DNA from: Agapetus fuscipes
Lineage: Eukaryota > Arthropoda > Insecta > Trichoptera > Glossosomatidae
NCBI GenBank assembly: GCA_951799405.1
Contig: OX637342.1
Location: forward strand, 15,361,298 to 15,425,297
Direction of reading: 5' to 3'
DNA: 64,000 bases
Below, in pieces: positions 52,707 to 63,087 of this stretch; within the stretch, counting starts at the first letter, position 1, and each line of letters opens with the position of its first letter. A model generated the notes under the pieces. It did no database searches and was not told the origin of the DNA. It saw nothing but the letters and a program-made list of their open reading frames with translations. Made by a program: the position numbers and the translations under genes.

Positions 52707-53600
52707 GCTGATGTACTGCTACGGTTCTTGTTTCAGGATCCTGGCCTGCTGCGTGTACTACTTCCCTACCACCATGGCGCTGATCTACTGCTACGGTTTT
52801 TGTTTCAGGATCCTGGCCTGCTGCGTGTACTACTTCCCTACCACCATGGCGCTGATGTACTGCTACGGTTCTTGTTTCAGGATCCTGGCCTGCTGCACGT
52901 ACTACTTCCCCACCACCATGGCGCTGATGTTCTGCTACGGTTCTTGTTTAAAGATTCTGATCTGCTGCGTGTACAACTTCCCCACCACCATGGCGCTGAT
53001 CTACTGCTACGGTTCTTGTTTCAGGATCCTGGCCTGCTGCACGTACTATTTCCCCACCACCATGGCGCTGATGTTCTGCTACGGTTCTTGTTTCAGGATC
53101 CTGGCCTGCTGCGTGTACTACTTCCCTACCACCATGGCCCTGATGTTCTGCTACGGTTCTTGTTTAAGGATTCTGATCTGCTACGTGTACAACTTCCCCA
53201 CCACCATGGCGCTGATCTACTGCTACGGTTTTTGTTTTAGGATCCTGGCCTGCTGCGTGTACTACTTCCCTACCACCATGGCGCTGATGTACTGCTACGG
53301 TTCTTGTTTCAGCATCCTGGCCTGCTGCACGTACTACTTCCCCACCACCATGGCGCTGATGTTCTGCTACGGTTCTTGTTTAAGGATTCTGATCTGCTGC
53401 GTGTACAGCTTCCCCACCACCATGGCGCTGATGTTCTGCTACGGTTCTTGTTTAAAGATTCTGATCTGCTGCGTGTACAACTTCCCCACCACCATGGCGC
53501 TGATGTTCTGCTACGGTTCTTGTTTAAGGATTCTGATCTACTGCGTGTACAACTTCCCCACCACCATGGCGCTGATGTACTGCTACGGTTCTTGTTTCAG
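52707..53600 (+). repeat. TM5-exon tandem array: 12 in-frame 72-bp units with acceptor-like starts
   Basis: After a 30-bp partial unit, 12 units of exactly 72 bp start at 52737 and every 72 bp to 53529. The 13th copy is the TM5 part of the exon at 53601. Each unit encodes a 24-residue hydrophobic segment of the form RILACCVYYFPTTMAL followed by MYCYGSCF, or the variant KILICCVYNFPTTMAL followed by MFCYGSCL. The frame is open from 52711 to 53850. Units end in CTTGTTTCAG, TTTTAG or TTTAAG before GATYCTG, so an AG acceptor is kept at 11 of 13 unit starts. It is lost (TTTAAAG) at 52953 and 53457. There is no donor between units. Any of the 11 acceptors, joined to the TM4 exon, keeps frame, giving 1 to 13 TM5-like segments. 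Whether upstream units are translated cannot be told from DNA. Confidence 0.92.
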
Positions 53601-53772
53601 GATCCTAGCCTGCTGCGCTTACTACTTCCCCACCACCATGGCCTTGATGTACTGCTACGGTTCTGGTTTCCACGTGAACAAGCTGCGGCTGAAGACCAGC
53701 GAGCAGTGCGCGGCGGACCAAGGTCACACCAGCCTCACCTGCGTGAAGAGCGCCATCACCAGGGATTACAAG
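53601..53772 (+). CDS. Class A GPCR, exon with TM5 and start of ICL3
   Basis: 172 nt. The first base completes the Arg codon left by the TM4 exon, then ILACCAYYFPTTMALMYCYG and SGFHVNKLRLKTSEQCAADQ, continuing through SLTCVKSAITRDYK. TM5 contains the conserved-type Pro (YFP). The basic NKLRLK stretch opens ICL3, which in class A receptors contacts the G protein. The proposed donor AAG|GTTAAA is weaker than usual. The acceptor CTTGTTTCAG at 53591-53600 is the last of the array and the only one giving a standard single TM5. TM6-7 exons must lie further on but were not recognised up to 64000. Confidence 0.88.
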
Positions 53773-53879
53773 GTTAAATTTGCTTTCTTTTTGCCAAGCT
53801 GCATCTGCAGCGGATTCTCAATAGTCCCGTCTTTAGTTGTTTTTCCTTGATATTATTATTTTTATTATATTCTATCGGT

Positions 53880-54035
53880 GATAACACCGATCTAGACCGA
53901 GGGAGTCAAGTCGCTATTCTTGACTAGTGTATTTGAAAAGAAAAACGCTGGTTGGAATCACGCCTGGTCCTTTGACTATAACTTCGACTTTAGTTGAACA
54001 GATGCCATTGCATGCACACAAGCTTCTGCTTTCGC
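53880..54035 (+). repeat. Dispersed repeat H
   Basis: Second copy of the 10560-10720 sequence (GACCGAGGGAGTCAAGTCG ... CACAAGCTTCTGC). Confidence 0.65.
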
Positions 54036-54149
54036 ATGAAGACAACTGGCCAGGCAAAATAGGTTGGTGAATTGCTTCACAAATCTATGAATTTCACGCT
54101 TCCCGTGATCTAGCAAAAATCCCACAATTAGTGCCACACGAGGTATGCT

Positions 54150-54425
54150 ACTACTGTAACTGTAACTCTGTTGCCGTTCCACTAAGAGTGGCTAGAGCTT
54201 CTGCAGATTTGCATGCATTTTTCCTATCTTTGCATACGTAAATTAAACGTAAATATAATAAAACGTAAATTTAATACGTAAAATAAACTTTTTTATAGAT
54301 TTACATTAACTTTGCATATTCCATCCTTTCACAATTTCACCAATCTAATCTAGCCCTACTTTTCTCGGTCTTCACTTTCATCTTTTCCTTTCAACATTTT
54401 TTTTGTATATTCACTTTGTACAGAG
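54150..54425 (-). pseudogene. LINE-B fragment with TTACAG tail
   Basis: Tail ACTGTAACTGTAACTCTG, then the inverse of the 'KDRKKW' and 'KVW.D' codons, interrupted by ~70 bp of AT-rich DNA (54236-54306). Confidence 0.75.
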
Positions 54426-54429
54426 GAAA

Positions 54430-56035
54430 TTTGGAAGACGGAAATAAGGAAGAACAAAAGGTAAAAAATTAAATTGTGTTATTTAGCATTCACATCTTTT
54501 CACACTCTTAAGTGAAATTTTGAATTATAGAAGCCGTTGTGTACAAGTACGCTAATTCAGTTATCATCAATAAATCAGAAAACATTTTTATCGGAATTTC
54601 CGTTGAAAATCTTCAGAAGGTAATTTTCCCGCGTTTTTCTCCGACAAATCAAATCTTCGGCATCAGTAGGCTCCGGATATTGGTTTCCGCTTAAAAAAAT
54701 CAAATCACTTAATGTTACATCAACCTCATTCTGTATTGATTTTATTTTTCCAGAAAAATGACAAGACTTTTAATGCCTCAGAATTTTTTGCTAAAATTTT
54801 AAAACATTTAATTCAATCAGAAAAATAATTCAATCAAAAAAAAAGTTTGAAAATAATGACACATTTGATTTTTTTATATTTGCTTAAGCGAATTGCTAGT
54901 TCGTTTGTTTGTTTGTTCAGTTTTATTGTTTTTCAAATAAACACATAAATATAATCGTGACAAAACAATTCATAATGTTTAAATTGCTTTCCTATCAAGC
55001 GTAACAAATGTGAGTATAATTTATTTTGTACTCCAATTTCCATAAAATACATGGTATTGCAAATCAAATCATATTAAACTGACCAAACTAACTAAGGTAG
55101 GGATCCAAATCTATCTGAAAATCGTTAATCGACCAAAGAAGGTTTAATTTTTTTTAAAAAACACATCCAAAAACAGACATTAAATAAAAAAAATATTTTT
55201 ATTCGTTAATTTGAAAAAACTTTGTACGCTTTTTTTCTCAAAAAATATATGTAATTTAAGTAGTATAATATTTTTTTTTTGCATTTATTTTAGGTTAATA
55301 AAATGTATTTACGTTTGCATGGTTTGACTCTGGACAGTATGCGTACAAGCCGTAAATTTCAGTTCTTTGGACGCGTTGTATTTAGTAATGAGGATAGCCT
55401 GAAATGATACACGATGGATCGATCAAGTGAAGACAGCATCAGGCACCTCGGCGGCTAAAGCGCTTGGGGCAGCGCTTTTTATGAGAAAACTCGAGAAAAA
55501 TCATTTTTTCTACAAGAGTCACAACCCACAGCAGTGTGGAACAAGATTAAAAAAAAAAGAAGAGAAGAAAATATATTTTAGCTTACGAGTCAAATAAATT
55601 CCTCATCCTTCAGGATACAACCTAATAGACCAAGTACAAGTCAGAATTTCGTTGGAAATAAAAGCAAGTAAAGAACTGCATCAAAAAGAGACTAATTTCG
55701 TAGCATTATTCCATGCATTTTCAGTGCTACGTTTCTCTGGCGTAGACCTTCCCTAACATAATGTTTCGCCGTAGCCCCCACCCCCTCTACGAAAGCTCTA
55801 CGGAAGCTGTAGTAACAAATCTAGTTACGCTACGAGGACTATTATATATGTGCTTTGTGCACCAAAGTAAAATTGACCCGAAATAAACTCTACGAGAAAA
55901 ATATCGTAGCATTCCACTGTGCTGCTGCATTTCAAGATTGTGTCAAATAGGAATGTGCTAAATAGAACTTCTGACACACTGAAATAGAAGTATTTGCTCC
56001 AGTTGTGAAAATAACTTTTGTCGTTCATTAATTAT
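54430..56035. other. No gene seen
   Basis: Long AT-rich stretch. 55720-55900 has several CTACG/CGTAG-centred short inverted strings but no frame. No TM6-7 exon of the GPCR could be found here. Confidence 0.35.
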
Positions 56036-56039
56036 ACTT

Positions 56040-56300
56040 TTCAATCAGATTAGCAGAGCTTTTTACTTTGATTATAAGAGCTTTTGACTCTGATTACCAT
56101 TGCTTTTGACTCTGTTAAAAAAACTATTCCTTCCCCATTAAAATTAAGCTTTTGACTTGATGAAACACCAGTATTGTATTCACTTATGAATACAACTTTT
56201 ATCATTCTGTTAAAATTATTTGACCTCAGATTACCATAGTTGTTGATTCTGATTGATAGAAGTCTTGTTTTTGCTTAATAAAATTATTTCATTCTCATTT
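56040..56300 (+). repeat. Degenerate GCTTTTGACTCTGATTA repeat
   Basis: Imperfect 25-35-bp units: 'gcttttgactctgattacca' occurs in variants at ~56060, 56080, 56105, 56150 and 56220. Confidence 0.45.
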
Positions 56301-56734
56301 AAGGAACTTTTGATACCATGAAAAAGACGTATTTTTCCCCTCACTAATAGAACCTTTGTCGATATTTGATGGCATTTATTACTATAATTATCATAGCCTT
56401 AAACTAGATTGTCAAAATTTGAAGCTCTGTTCAATAGAACCATGATTTCATCATTTGAATCAATTTTAAATTACAATAATTTGTTGGTTTTTTAAAAATT
56501 AACAAATTATTGAATATGAATTTTCAACGTGTTAATACACAAACAATACAAAATATAATTTAAATTACCTTCGTTGGTCAATAGAACCTTTGAGAATAAT
56601 TTATAGAAAATTTGGCTCTGCTTAGATAATTAAATTAAACTGAAGATATTGAATAGATTTTCGTAATTGATAATGTAAAAATAATTTAAAAAAAAACAAA
56701 AAATCGTTCTATTGATTATGGTTTTAAGAAAATT

Positions 56735-56880
56735 GTTCTCTTGATAATCGTATGATAGCATCGAAGCGCTCAAGGAATCAAATCAACTCGCGAAGAAATT
56801 TTTTGTGTTATATTTTTACATTATTAATTTAAAATTAATCTTCACAACGTCAATACACAACCCTTTAAACTTTTTTTCTT
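56735..56880 (+). repeat. CTTGATAATG-type element
   Basis: TTCTCTTGATAATCGTATGA, TAGCATCGAAGCGCTCAAGG, 'aatcaaatcaactcgcgaag', then AT-rich DNA to 'cttcacaacgtcaatacaca'. The far end resembles the end at 63087-63115. Confidence 0.5.
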
Positions 56881-57626
56881 CAGTTGTTTTGATGTATGGA
56901 CTCTTTGAAGGCTATTTCATTTTGTCGTGTAACATACTTGCTTCTTTAAAGTGAACCCTTTCACATTCCTTTATAATACCATACACTATTTATTTAAATT
57001 AACTATTACCACAGTTGTAAATTAAAACTTTTTACGTCTCAAATAAAATTTGGATTTCACTGACAAAAAAGTATAATCTTCGTGTAATAAAACACTTGAA
57101 TGAATTTCATAGAACATTTAAATCTGTTTAACGTAAAGTTATTTTATACACAGCTAAATGGAACTGTTGACGTGACCCAATAGAACTTCCAATTTTCGAG
57201 CTCACGATAGGTCGACATTCATCTTGATTTCTTTTGTTATTCTCTCTCTTCTGGTTTGACCTTTTTGCGATGTTTAAAATTCAGATTGATTGGTCTTTTC
57301 AACTCCAACAATTAATTGTTTCAAGTCTGCGCTTTTTCAATCTCGAATCTCGAATAAGACAAACTGGAGACCGCATTAGCAAGTTTAGTTTATCCTTGTT
57401 TTATTTATCGGATCAAAAGTTTCAGCAATTTATTTCAGTTGTTTGAAATCAAAAATAAATACTACTTTCCGAAGCAGTATTTATATTTCATGAATTGCAC
57501 TAGGTCATAGTCTACTGATTATAATAATCAGGGTCCAAGTTATTGTCGATAGGACACGGCGTAGGCAGGATTCGACCTCGCGCTTGTTTTCATAACGCAA
57601 ATTTGATTTCCGACACCTGATCATTC
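56881..57626. other. No feature seen
   Basis: AT-rich. A box B-like 'caggattcgacctcgcgctt' near 57570 resembles the tRNA-like sequence at 43446-43528. Confidence 0.3.
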
Positions 57627-57855
57627 CTTGACTTATAGGTTGGTATGCGGCTGACCACCCATACCGTAAAAAATGGTTCACTTTGCTAATGCCACCACTG
57701 TTTCAGGAAAACTCGACAAAAGTTGCATAGTATATATTCATTCGAGGTTTGGATTTAATTTTTTATTACACATTCAGCATTTGAAAGCGCTAAATACACG
57801 TGTCTGTTTGTGGGCATGCATTTGATATGAGCTTATACCTTTGCAACTTAGATAT
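57627..57855 (+). mobile_element. SINE-T, near full-length
   Basis: CCTTGACTTATAGGTTGG to 'cctttgcaacttagata'. Confidence 0.88.
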
Positions 57856-58089
57856 ATGATAAAATAAACTAAGCTCTGCAGAGGTAAGTTCGATGAGCAA
57901 TGTTTGTACATATGTGTACTGGACCAATGTGTCTTATGAATGCTAGAAATTAATATTCAGAATAGTCAAATTGTGTTGAATGTGATTTACATTGAAAGAT
58001 CATTTTTTAATCAAATGGCAGATAAGCCAAACAAGCACTGGAGGGACTATACATTGCCTCATAAGGACACAGAAATATGGATATCTTTT

Positions 58090-58260
58090 CTAAGTTGCAA
58101 AGATATGTAACATTAGTGATTCACTTTACATGCATTTTCACAAGCAAACACGTATAAGATCGCGCTTGGACATGCCAAACATAAAACCTAAATCTCAAAT
58201 GAGCATACACCCTGCAACTTTTGCTGACCTACCCTGAAACATAGGTTACATATAAGGGTG
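58090..58260 (-). repeat. SINE-T 3' two-thirds
   Basis: 'ctaagttgcaaagatatgta' to 'gacctaccctgaaacatagg'. Confidence 0.75.
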
Positions 58261-58426
58261 AGATATAGTCTTACAAAAAATACTAAAAACTTAACTATAC
58301 AAATATGGGTATGACTTCATAAACAAACAAAAGACTGATTTGGAAGCTTTTACATTTCAAATTCAAAAACAGTTTCCCGGAAGCTGCAGACCCCTTCCCA
58401 CTGTTTGTGACCTCTAGCTCCACACT

Positions 58427-58585
58427 ATGTGCACCCACTGCGGCCTTGGGTCCAACACTGAATTACATATCTCTCTGATTTATGCCGCCCGGAAGGAGCA
58501 AGGTCTTTTTTCCGACGTCCCTGCTCGCTTCCGGGATGGGACGCGCGAAAAGCGAGGCATACCACGCAAAAGAATGGCAGTTTAA
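58427..58585 (+). CDS. Small GC-rich open frame, unrecognised
   Basis: An ATG-initiated 52-codon frame lies within a ~190-bp island (58370-58560) much richer in GC than its flanks. It starts MCTHCGLGSNTELHISLIYA and ends in a basic segment (REKRGIPRKRMAV). The CTHCG pair could be half of a zinc-binding site, but nothing else supports that. It could equally be a remnant of a retroelement coding region. Confidence 0.15.
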   Translation: MCTHCGLGSNTELHISLIYAARKEQGLFSDVPARFRDGTREKRGIPRKRMAV

Positions 58586-58674
58586 ATGTTCATTATTGAT
58601 AATAAATACATGAAGAAATTTTTGTTTCACACTAGCGTTTAAAAAACTTACTTAATTTTACACAGAGATAACGC

Positions 58675-59040
58675 AACTAGGCTGAATATATAGTGTAATT
58701 TCTTGAGCGTTCTTGAGTAGATGTTATTTATTTTCAAAGGTAAGAGGGCTGATTTGAAGTCGAGAGGTTGAGTTGGTGTAAGGTAAGGTTACTCTGCTTC
58801 CGAGGAAGCTAGTTTTATTTTCTTATCCCGAGAATAAAACATAAAAATGCATTAAATATATGACAGCACTCCTAGTGAGTGATTTAGTTTTCCTACTTAT
58901 TTCGACTAACACGATTGAATGGAAGTTACGCAATGCTTTATGGTCGGGGTTCTTGTAAAGGTTAAGGAAACCTTGTTGGTATTTTGATTTTGAGTTTGAA
59001 ATAAGCTGTTCCGGAACCCTTGGTGGCGATTGAACGCTAT
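58675..59040 (-). mobile_element. SINE-G, diverged and interrupted
   Basis: The inverse of the SINE-G tail (58675-58830) and body/head (58970-59040, 'ttccggaacccttggtggcg', 'attgaacgctatt'). Between them are ~135 bp resembling the 150-bp degenerate repeat ('agcactcctagtgagtg', 'gttacgcaatgctttatgg'). Confidence 0.6.
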
Positions 59041-59475
59041 TCATCTGGAATGAGGCGCAAGCGTTGTACAAAACTCAGTTATTAACCGGACTTAATAATA
59101 TCAAAATACTCTTCTCTTTACTTTTACACGGATAACAAAAAATACACAGCATCGTTTTCGATACATCATATTTGGCTTTAGCACACATTTCGCCATCAGA
59201 TAGCAAGCAATGTGTTAAGTTTGCTATTTTCGCCTGACCAACAGCACAAACGCTTTATGCTGTAGGTAGCAGCGCTTTATGCCGTAGAGAAAGCACAGTG
59301 AGGCTATCAACGCGGAAGAATTTACGGTGAATGGGCGCCGGGGTGCGGAATGCAGAGATATTGGGCGGCATTTCTTTTTGGAAAAGACAAACACCGCGCC
59401 ATGAAGGAAACTAAAGAAAGCTTAAGATGAAAATGTAATTATGAACGGTCGTTCCGATTATTATTGTTTTGAAAG
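59041..59475. other. No feature seen
   Basis: Mixed-composition DNA. 'acaaacgctttatgctgtag' and 'cagcgctttatgccgtag' form a short imperfect direct repeat at 59248-59287. Confidence 0.3.
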
Positions 59476-59477
59476 AA

Positions 59478-59740
59478 GGTGCTTGCATTCCATGCCGAGA
59501 GCTTGGGCTCGAATCCCACCGAGGGTGTCAGAAGTTATTTTCCGTTTCGGTGTTTTTTCAGTTTTCGCAAGAAATGAGTACCAGCCCTTACGAGAGCTGG
59601 GAAACCACCGCATCAACTGAAGTGCTTAGCGTAAGGCCGGCCTCATTACCTCTAAAAATAAATAGGTTCACTCGTCACATGTGACTACTTCGGGGAGAAC
59701 GCGGCAAGAATTAAGACTATGTGTGTAGCTTAGAAGCGTA
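59478..59740 (+). mobile_element. SINE-G, box A missing
   Basis: Begins 'ggtgcttgcattccatgccg' with box B GGGCTCGAATCCC, then a complete body. Confidence 0.85.
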
Positions 59741-59782
59741 GAAAGGTGCCTGATTCAAATCCTTAGTACAACTAAAAAAATC

Positions 59783-60137
59783 CGAGAGCTCGGGTTCGAA
59801 TCCCAACAAGAGTGAGAGAAATGATTTCCCGTTTCGGTGTTTATTTCACGCGTTCACTAGAAATGAGTACCAGCTTTTTCGAGAACTGAAAAACTACCGC
59901 TTCAACTGAAGTGGTTGGCGTAAAACCGGCCTCTTTCCCTGTAAAAATAAATAGGTGCACTCGTCACATGCGTAACCCTTAGGGAAGAACGCTTTAAGAA
60001 GCTCCACTTTTCCACTACTTGAGAAAATATATAGCTTTGCATTAGCGTCCATGTGCTTTTGATCCTCTGACACATACAAACAGGACGGAGATGTGGAGGG
60101 CTTGAGCTTACTTAATGTGTAGCTTAGTTGCGTTTAC
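59783..60137 (+). mobile_element. SINE-G, with a ~100-bp insertion near its 3' end
   Basis: Box B GGGTTCGAATCCC, complete body to 'agaacgctttaagaagctcc', an inserted segment 60010-60105 (sharing 'acatacaaacaggac' with 31730-31745), then 'atgtgtagcttagttgcgtt'. Confidence 0.78.
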
Positions 60138-60139
60138 TA

Positions 60140-60512
60140 TTTTGATTTTTAAATTAAAAACGTATTTGTGTACAATGTAACATTGGTTTCAAATGTAACA
60201 TGACGTTATAAAAAAAAAATGTAACAAAAGAGCATTTTTGTTTGGTCAGTGCTTAAATTTTATTTTTCAGCTCTAGGTATAGAAAATTACAAAGTTGTTT
60301 ATCATACTTTACAACTGCCAGATATTTTACGATCTGGTATAGTCTTGGTCTAAGTAAGAACACTTATTACTGGGACCGTTTAAAATTTGTCGAGATAAAT
60401 AAGGTTGTATGGAAAAATAACTCGTTCTTAAGGCTGCGCCGACATCGTAAATCTTAAGGCAACTTTATACGAGTGGAGCAGGTTCACACCAGGACAGTCT
60501 ACGTGCAATAGA
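60140..60512. other. No feature seen
   Basis: AT-rich DNA. Confidence 0.35.
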
Positions 60513-60572
60513 TAGTACATAGTTGAGTGGATGTGCTTCATATTTGAAGCACATCCACTCAACTATGTACTA
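60513..60572. repeat. Perfect 28-bp inverted repeat with 4-nt loop
   Basis: 60513-60540 and 60545-60572 are exact inverses around TATT. The arm contains GTACATAGTTGAGTGGATGT. Transcribed, it would form a 28-bp hairpin. Confidence 0.95.
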
Positions 60573-60839
60573 GCTTGTAACTATATGCTGTGATTTTACT
60601 GTCACATTAAAAAAAATGAGGCACTACCATGAGTTTAAAGTATAAAGTGGAATGAAGGTAAAAATGCCTCAGGAATAAACATTGAATTTCAGTAACAGTT
60701 TTTTAATGATTGTATTTTTTAGGGTTATTTAAAATAACACTAATTAATTATCATAGTTTTCAAGCAAAACATAAAATTTAAATTAAAAATGAGAACGTTA
60801 ACAGACAACATAAATGTTATTCTTTAATACCTAAACTAA

Positions 60840-61345
60840 CCTTACTTATAGCTTACTACTTAATACTCACGATTTATCACTGAAGACGCACCATTCATTT
60901 AATAATTACGACTTACTTGTTATCATGTAATATTTACCACTTAACACTTACCATTTTCCACTTAATACTAACACTTAATACTTATCACTTACCATTTTTC
61001 ACTTGATATTTACACTTAATACTTATCACTTTCCATTTTCTACTTGATTCTAGCACTTAATACTTATCACTTACCATTTTCCACTTGATACTAGCACTTA
61101 ATACTTATCACTTCCCATTTTCCACTTGATACTAACACTTAATACTTATCACTTACCATTTTTTACTTGATATTTACACTTAATACTTATCACTTACCAT
61201 TTTCCACTTGATACTAACACTTAATGCTTATCACTTTCCATTTTCTACTTGATTCTAGCACTTAATACTTATCACTTACCACTTAATACATACCACCTAC
61301 CATTTACCACTTAATATTTACCACTAAATACTTCCCACTTACCAG
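60840..61345 (+). repeat. 41-bp tandem array (CACTTAATACTTATCACTTA)
   Basis: Units of CACTTAATACTTATCACTTA + CCATTTTCCACTTGATACTAG repeat with small changes. For example, starts at 61054 and 61095 are 41 bp apart. Units become irregular at both ends. Confidence 0.9.
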
Positions 61346-61848
61346 ATCTCTAGTTAGTAGCAACTCGAAGGCTACGAGTTGAAATATTATATCCCCTCTA
61401 GTACACAGGGCACTACGTATTTAGCAGTATGTACTACGTGGTCGCAGGAATATGAACAATGGTTGGTATTACATAGATGGCCAGATCATTTAAGTAGATT
61501 TATTGCGAGAGACGACATTTAAGCCGAACGGAAGTTCTACATCTTCTTTTATTTATTGCTCTTAAAAATGTGTCTTTAGAATTTTTAATCAGTATGGTTT
61601 AATGTTGCTTGATGCTTTCTTAAAGTCAACCCGGCGGATTTACTTTTTAACAAACAAAAAAAACATCGAATCTTAAATCAGCACCTCGAGTAAAAAAGAT
61701 TGCAAAAACTCACGTCGATTGCGTAAATTGAAAAAGTGTATGAAAATTAAATTAGATACTCTTTAAAATTACGTCGTGGATTTCATACATTTTGATTTAC
61801 GCAACTGAGGTGGGGTACGTTCGAGTACTTGAGGTACGGTTATCTTAT
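61346..61848. other. No gene; fragment of the 150-bp degenerate repeat
   Basis: 61680-61810 contains 'gcacctcgagtaaa', 'gattgcgtaaattgaaaaag', 'gtatgaaaatta' and 'catacatttt', as at 2960-3490 and 18175-18660. Confidence 0.4.
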
Positions 61849-61849
61849 T

Positions 61850-62040
61850 TACATTTAAGAATAACGTTTAATGCATGCCCACAAAAAAAAAACATCTGTA
61901 AATTCTTACTTGTACGTGCTGCATGTGTACTTACAAATTAAGATGCAAGCCTCAAATTAACATAATACTCTGAGGCGATATTATATAAACTGAAGAAATT
62001 TCTTACAGTATGGGTGGTCAGTCTCATACCAACTTTAAAG
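61850..62040 (-). mobile_element. SINE-T, internally deleted
   Basis: 'taatgcatgcccacaaaaaa' to 'cagtatgggtggtcagtctc' and 'aagccaagg'. The 'gccgaccttccctgaaac' region is missing. Confidence 0.75.
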
Positions 62041-62164
62041 CCAAGGAAAATTTGTATTATACATTTAACTATATAACCAGCGGTCAATAAATAAAATACA
62101 TTTTTTAAATTCAATGCAAATGGGCTCCAAACATCTTCTCATTTATTTATTTTTTGTTTTTTTT

Positions 62165-62262
62165 TGTTTGGGACTGCCGTCCTTGGCAACCAGTAATAAA
62201 TTACTTGTTTACCTTTTTCCCCAGCAACCTGGCCAGGAGACGTCACAATATTGACGTTGTCA
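62165..62262 (-). repeat. Dispersed repeat G, inverse copy
   Basis: The inverse of 'attgtgacgtc', 'ggttgctggggaaaaagg' and 'ggttgccaaggacggcag'. Confidence 0.45.
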
Positions 62263-62279
62263 AATCATGTGCACACCTT

Positions 62280-62365
62280 ATCTAATCTAATCTAAGCTGC
62301 AAAGATATGTTACATTGGAGATTCACATTATATGCATTCCCACAACCAGACACGTACACGCTTTT
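62280..62365 (-). repeat. SINE-T 3' end
   Basis: ATCTAATCTAATCTAAGCTG tail, 'gagattcacattatatgc', 'cccacaaccagacacgta'. Confidence 0.75.
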
Positions 62366-62369
62366 TAAT

Positions 62370-62860
62370 GAATGAATGTTTTAATTTTAAAATCTTAGCC
62401 ACCAACATTTCCGAGTTATTTCTGATCGCACAAATTAACAATGACAAGTTGAATTTTAAACGATACGAGTCTTTAGTATGAAAACTTTTAGCCTTAAATT
62501 ACGAGGCTGAGTTGAAATTCTCAAAAGTGAAAAGCTAAGAGATCTGGAAGGATGTCTGTAAATTTGAGATAAGATGAATGGGGCGCGTTGTAGGGGTGCT
62601 ACGACCCCGAAAGCCTTTTGTTTACAGATTTTTAAAAGCTTAGTGTATTCTTGCTCAAATAAATAGGTTCTAAATTCGCCTAGAGCGGAAAACTATGTAG
62701 GATATAAATCATTTTGCATGTTCGTGTTTTGTGTTATAAGTATACAATTTTACGCTTAAGCATAACTACAGTATACAGTTTACCAAAAGATGTATAGGAA
62801 CTAAAAGAGCGTATGGAGTGAACGTTTTAGTTTCGATACTTATATGATAGAGGATTAACG
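62370..62860. other. No feature seen
   Basis: AT-rich. A short GC patch at 62580-62620 has no frame. Confidence 0.35.
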
Positions 62861-63087
62861 TTTTTATAAATAATTATAAAAAATTATAAAAAACACAGAG
62901 TTTTATTTTCACAAATTGAGTATTTATTTCCACCTCAAGTACTTTCGACTTATTTACGTCATTATCAAGAGGATACTCGTAAATAATGACGTAAATAAGT
63001 CGAAAGTACTTGAGGTGGAAATAAATACTCAATTTGTGAAAATAAAACTCTGTGTTTTTTATAATTTTTTATAATTATTTATAAAAA
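62861..63087. repeat. Perfect 105-bp inverted repeat with 17-nt loop
   Basis: 62861-62965 and 62983-63087 are exact inverses. Each arm, read outward from the loop, carries TAATGACGTAAATAAGTCGAAAG, split here as TAATGACGTAAATAAG + TCGAAAG, then TACTTGAGGTGG and 'gtgaaaataaaactc'. The left arm with the loop restores TCCTCTTGATAATG, the start of the CTTGATAATG-type motif. Confidence 0.95.

Noticed and set aside
52647..53240. Second long frame (197 codons) with a LLRFLFQDPGLLRVLLP repeat
   Set aside because: It is the +1-shifted reading of the 72-bp TM5 units. The frame that continues the GPCR exon phase is the real candidate.
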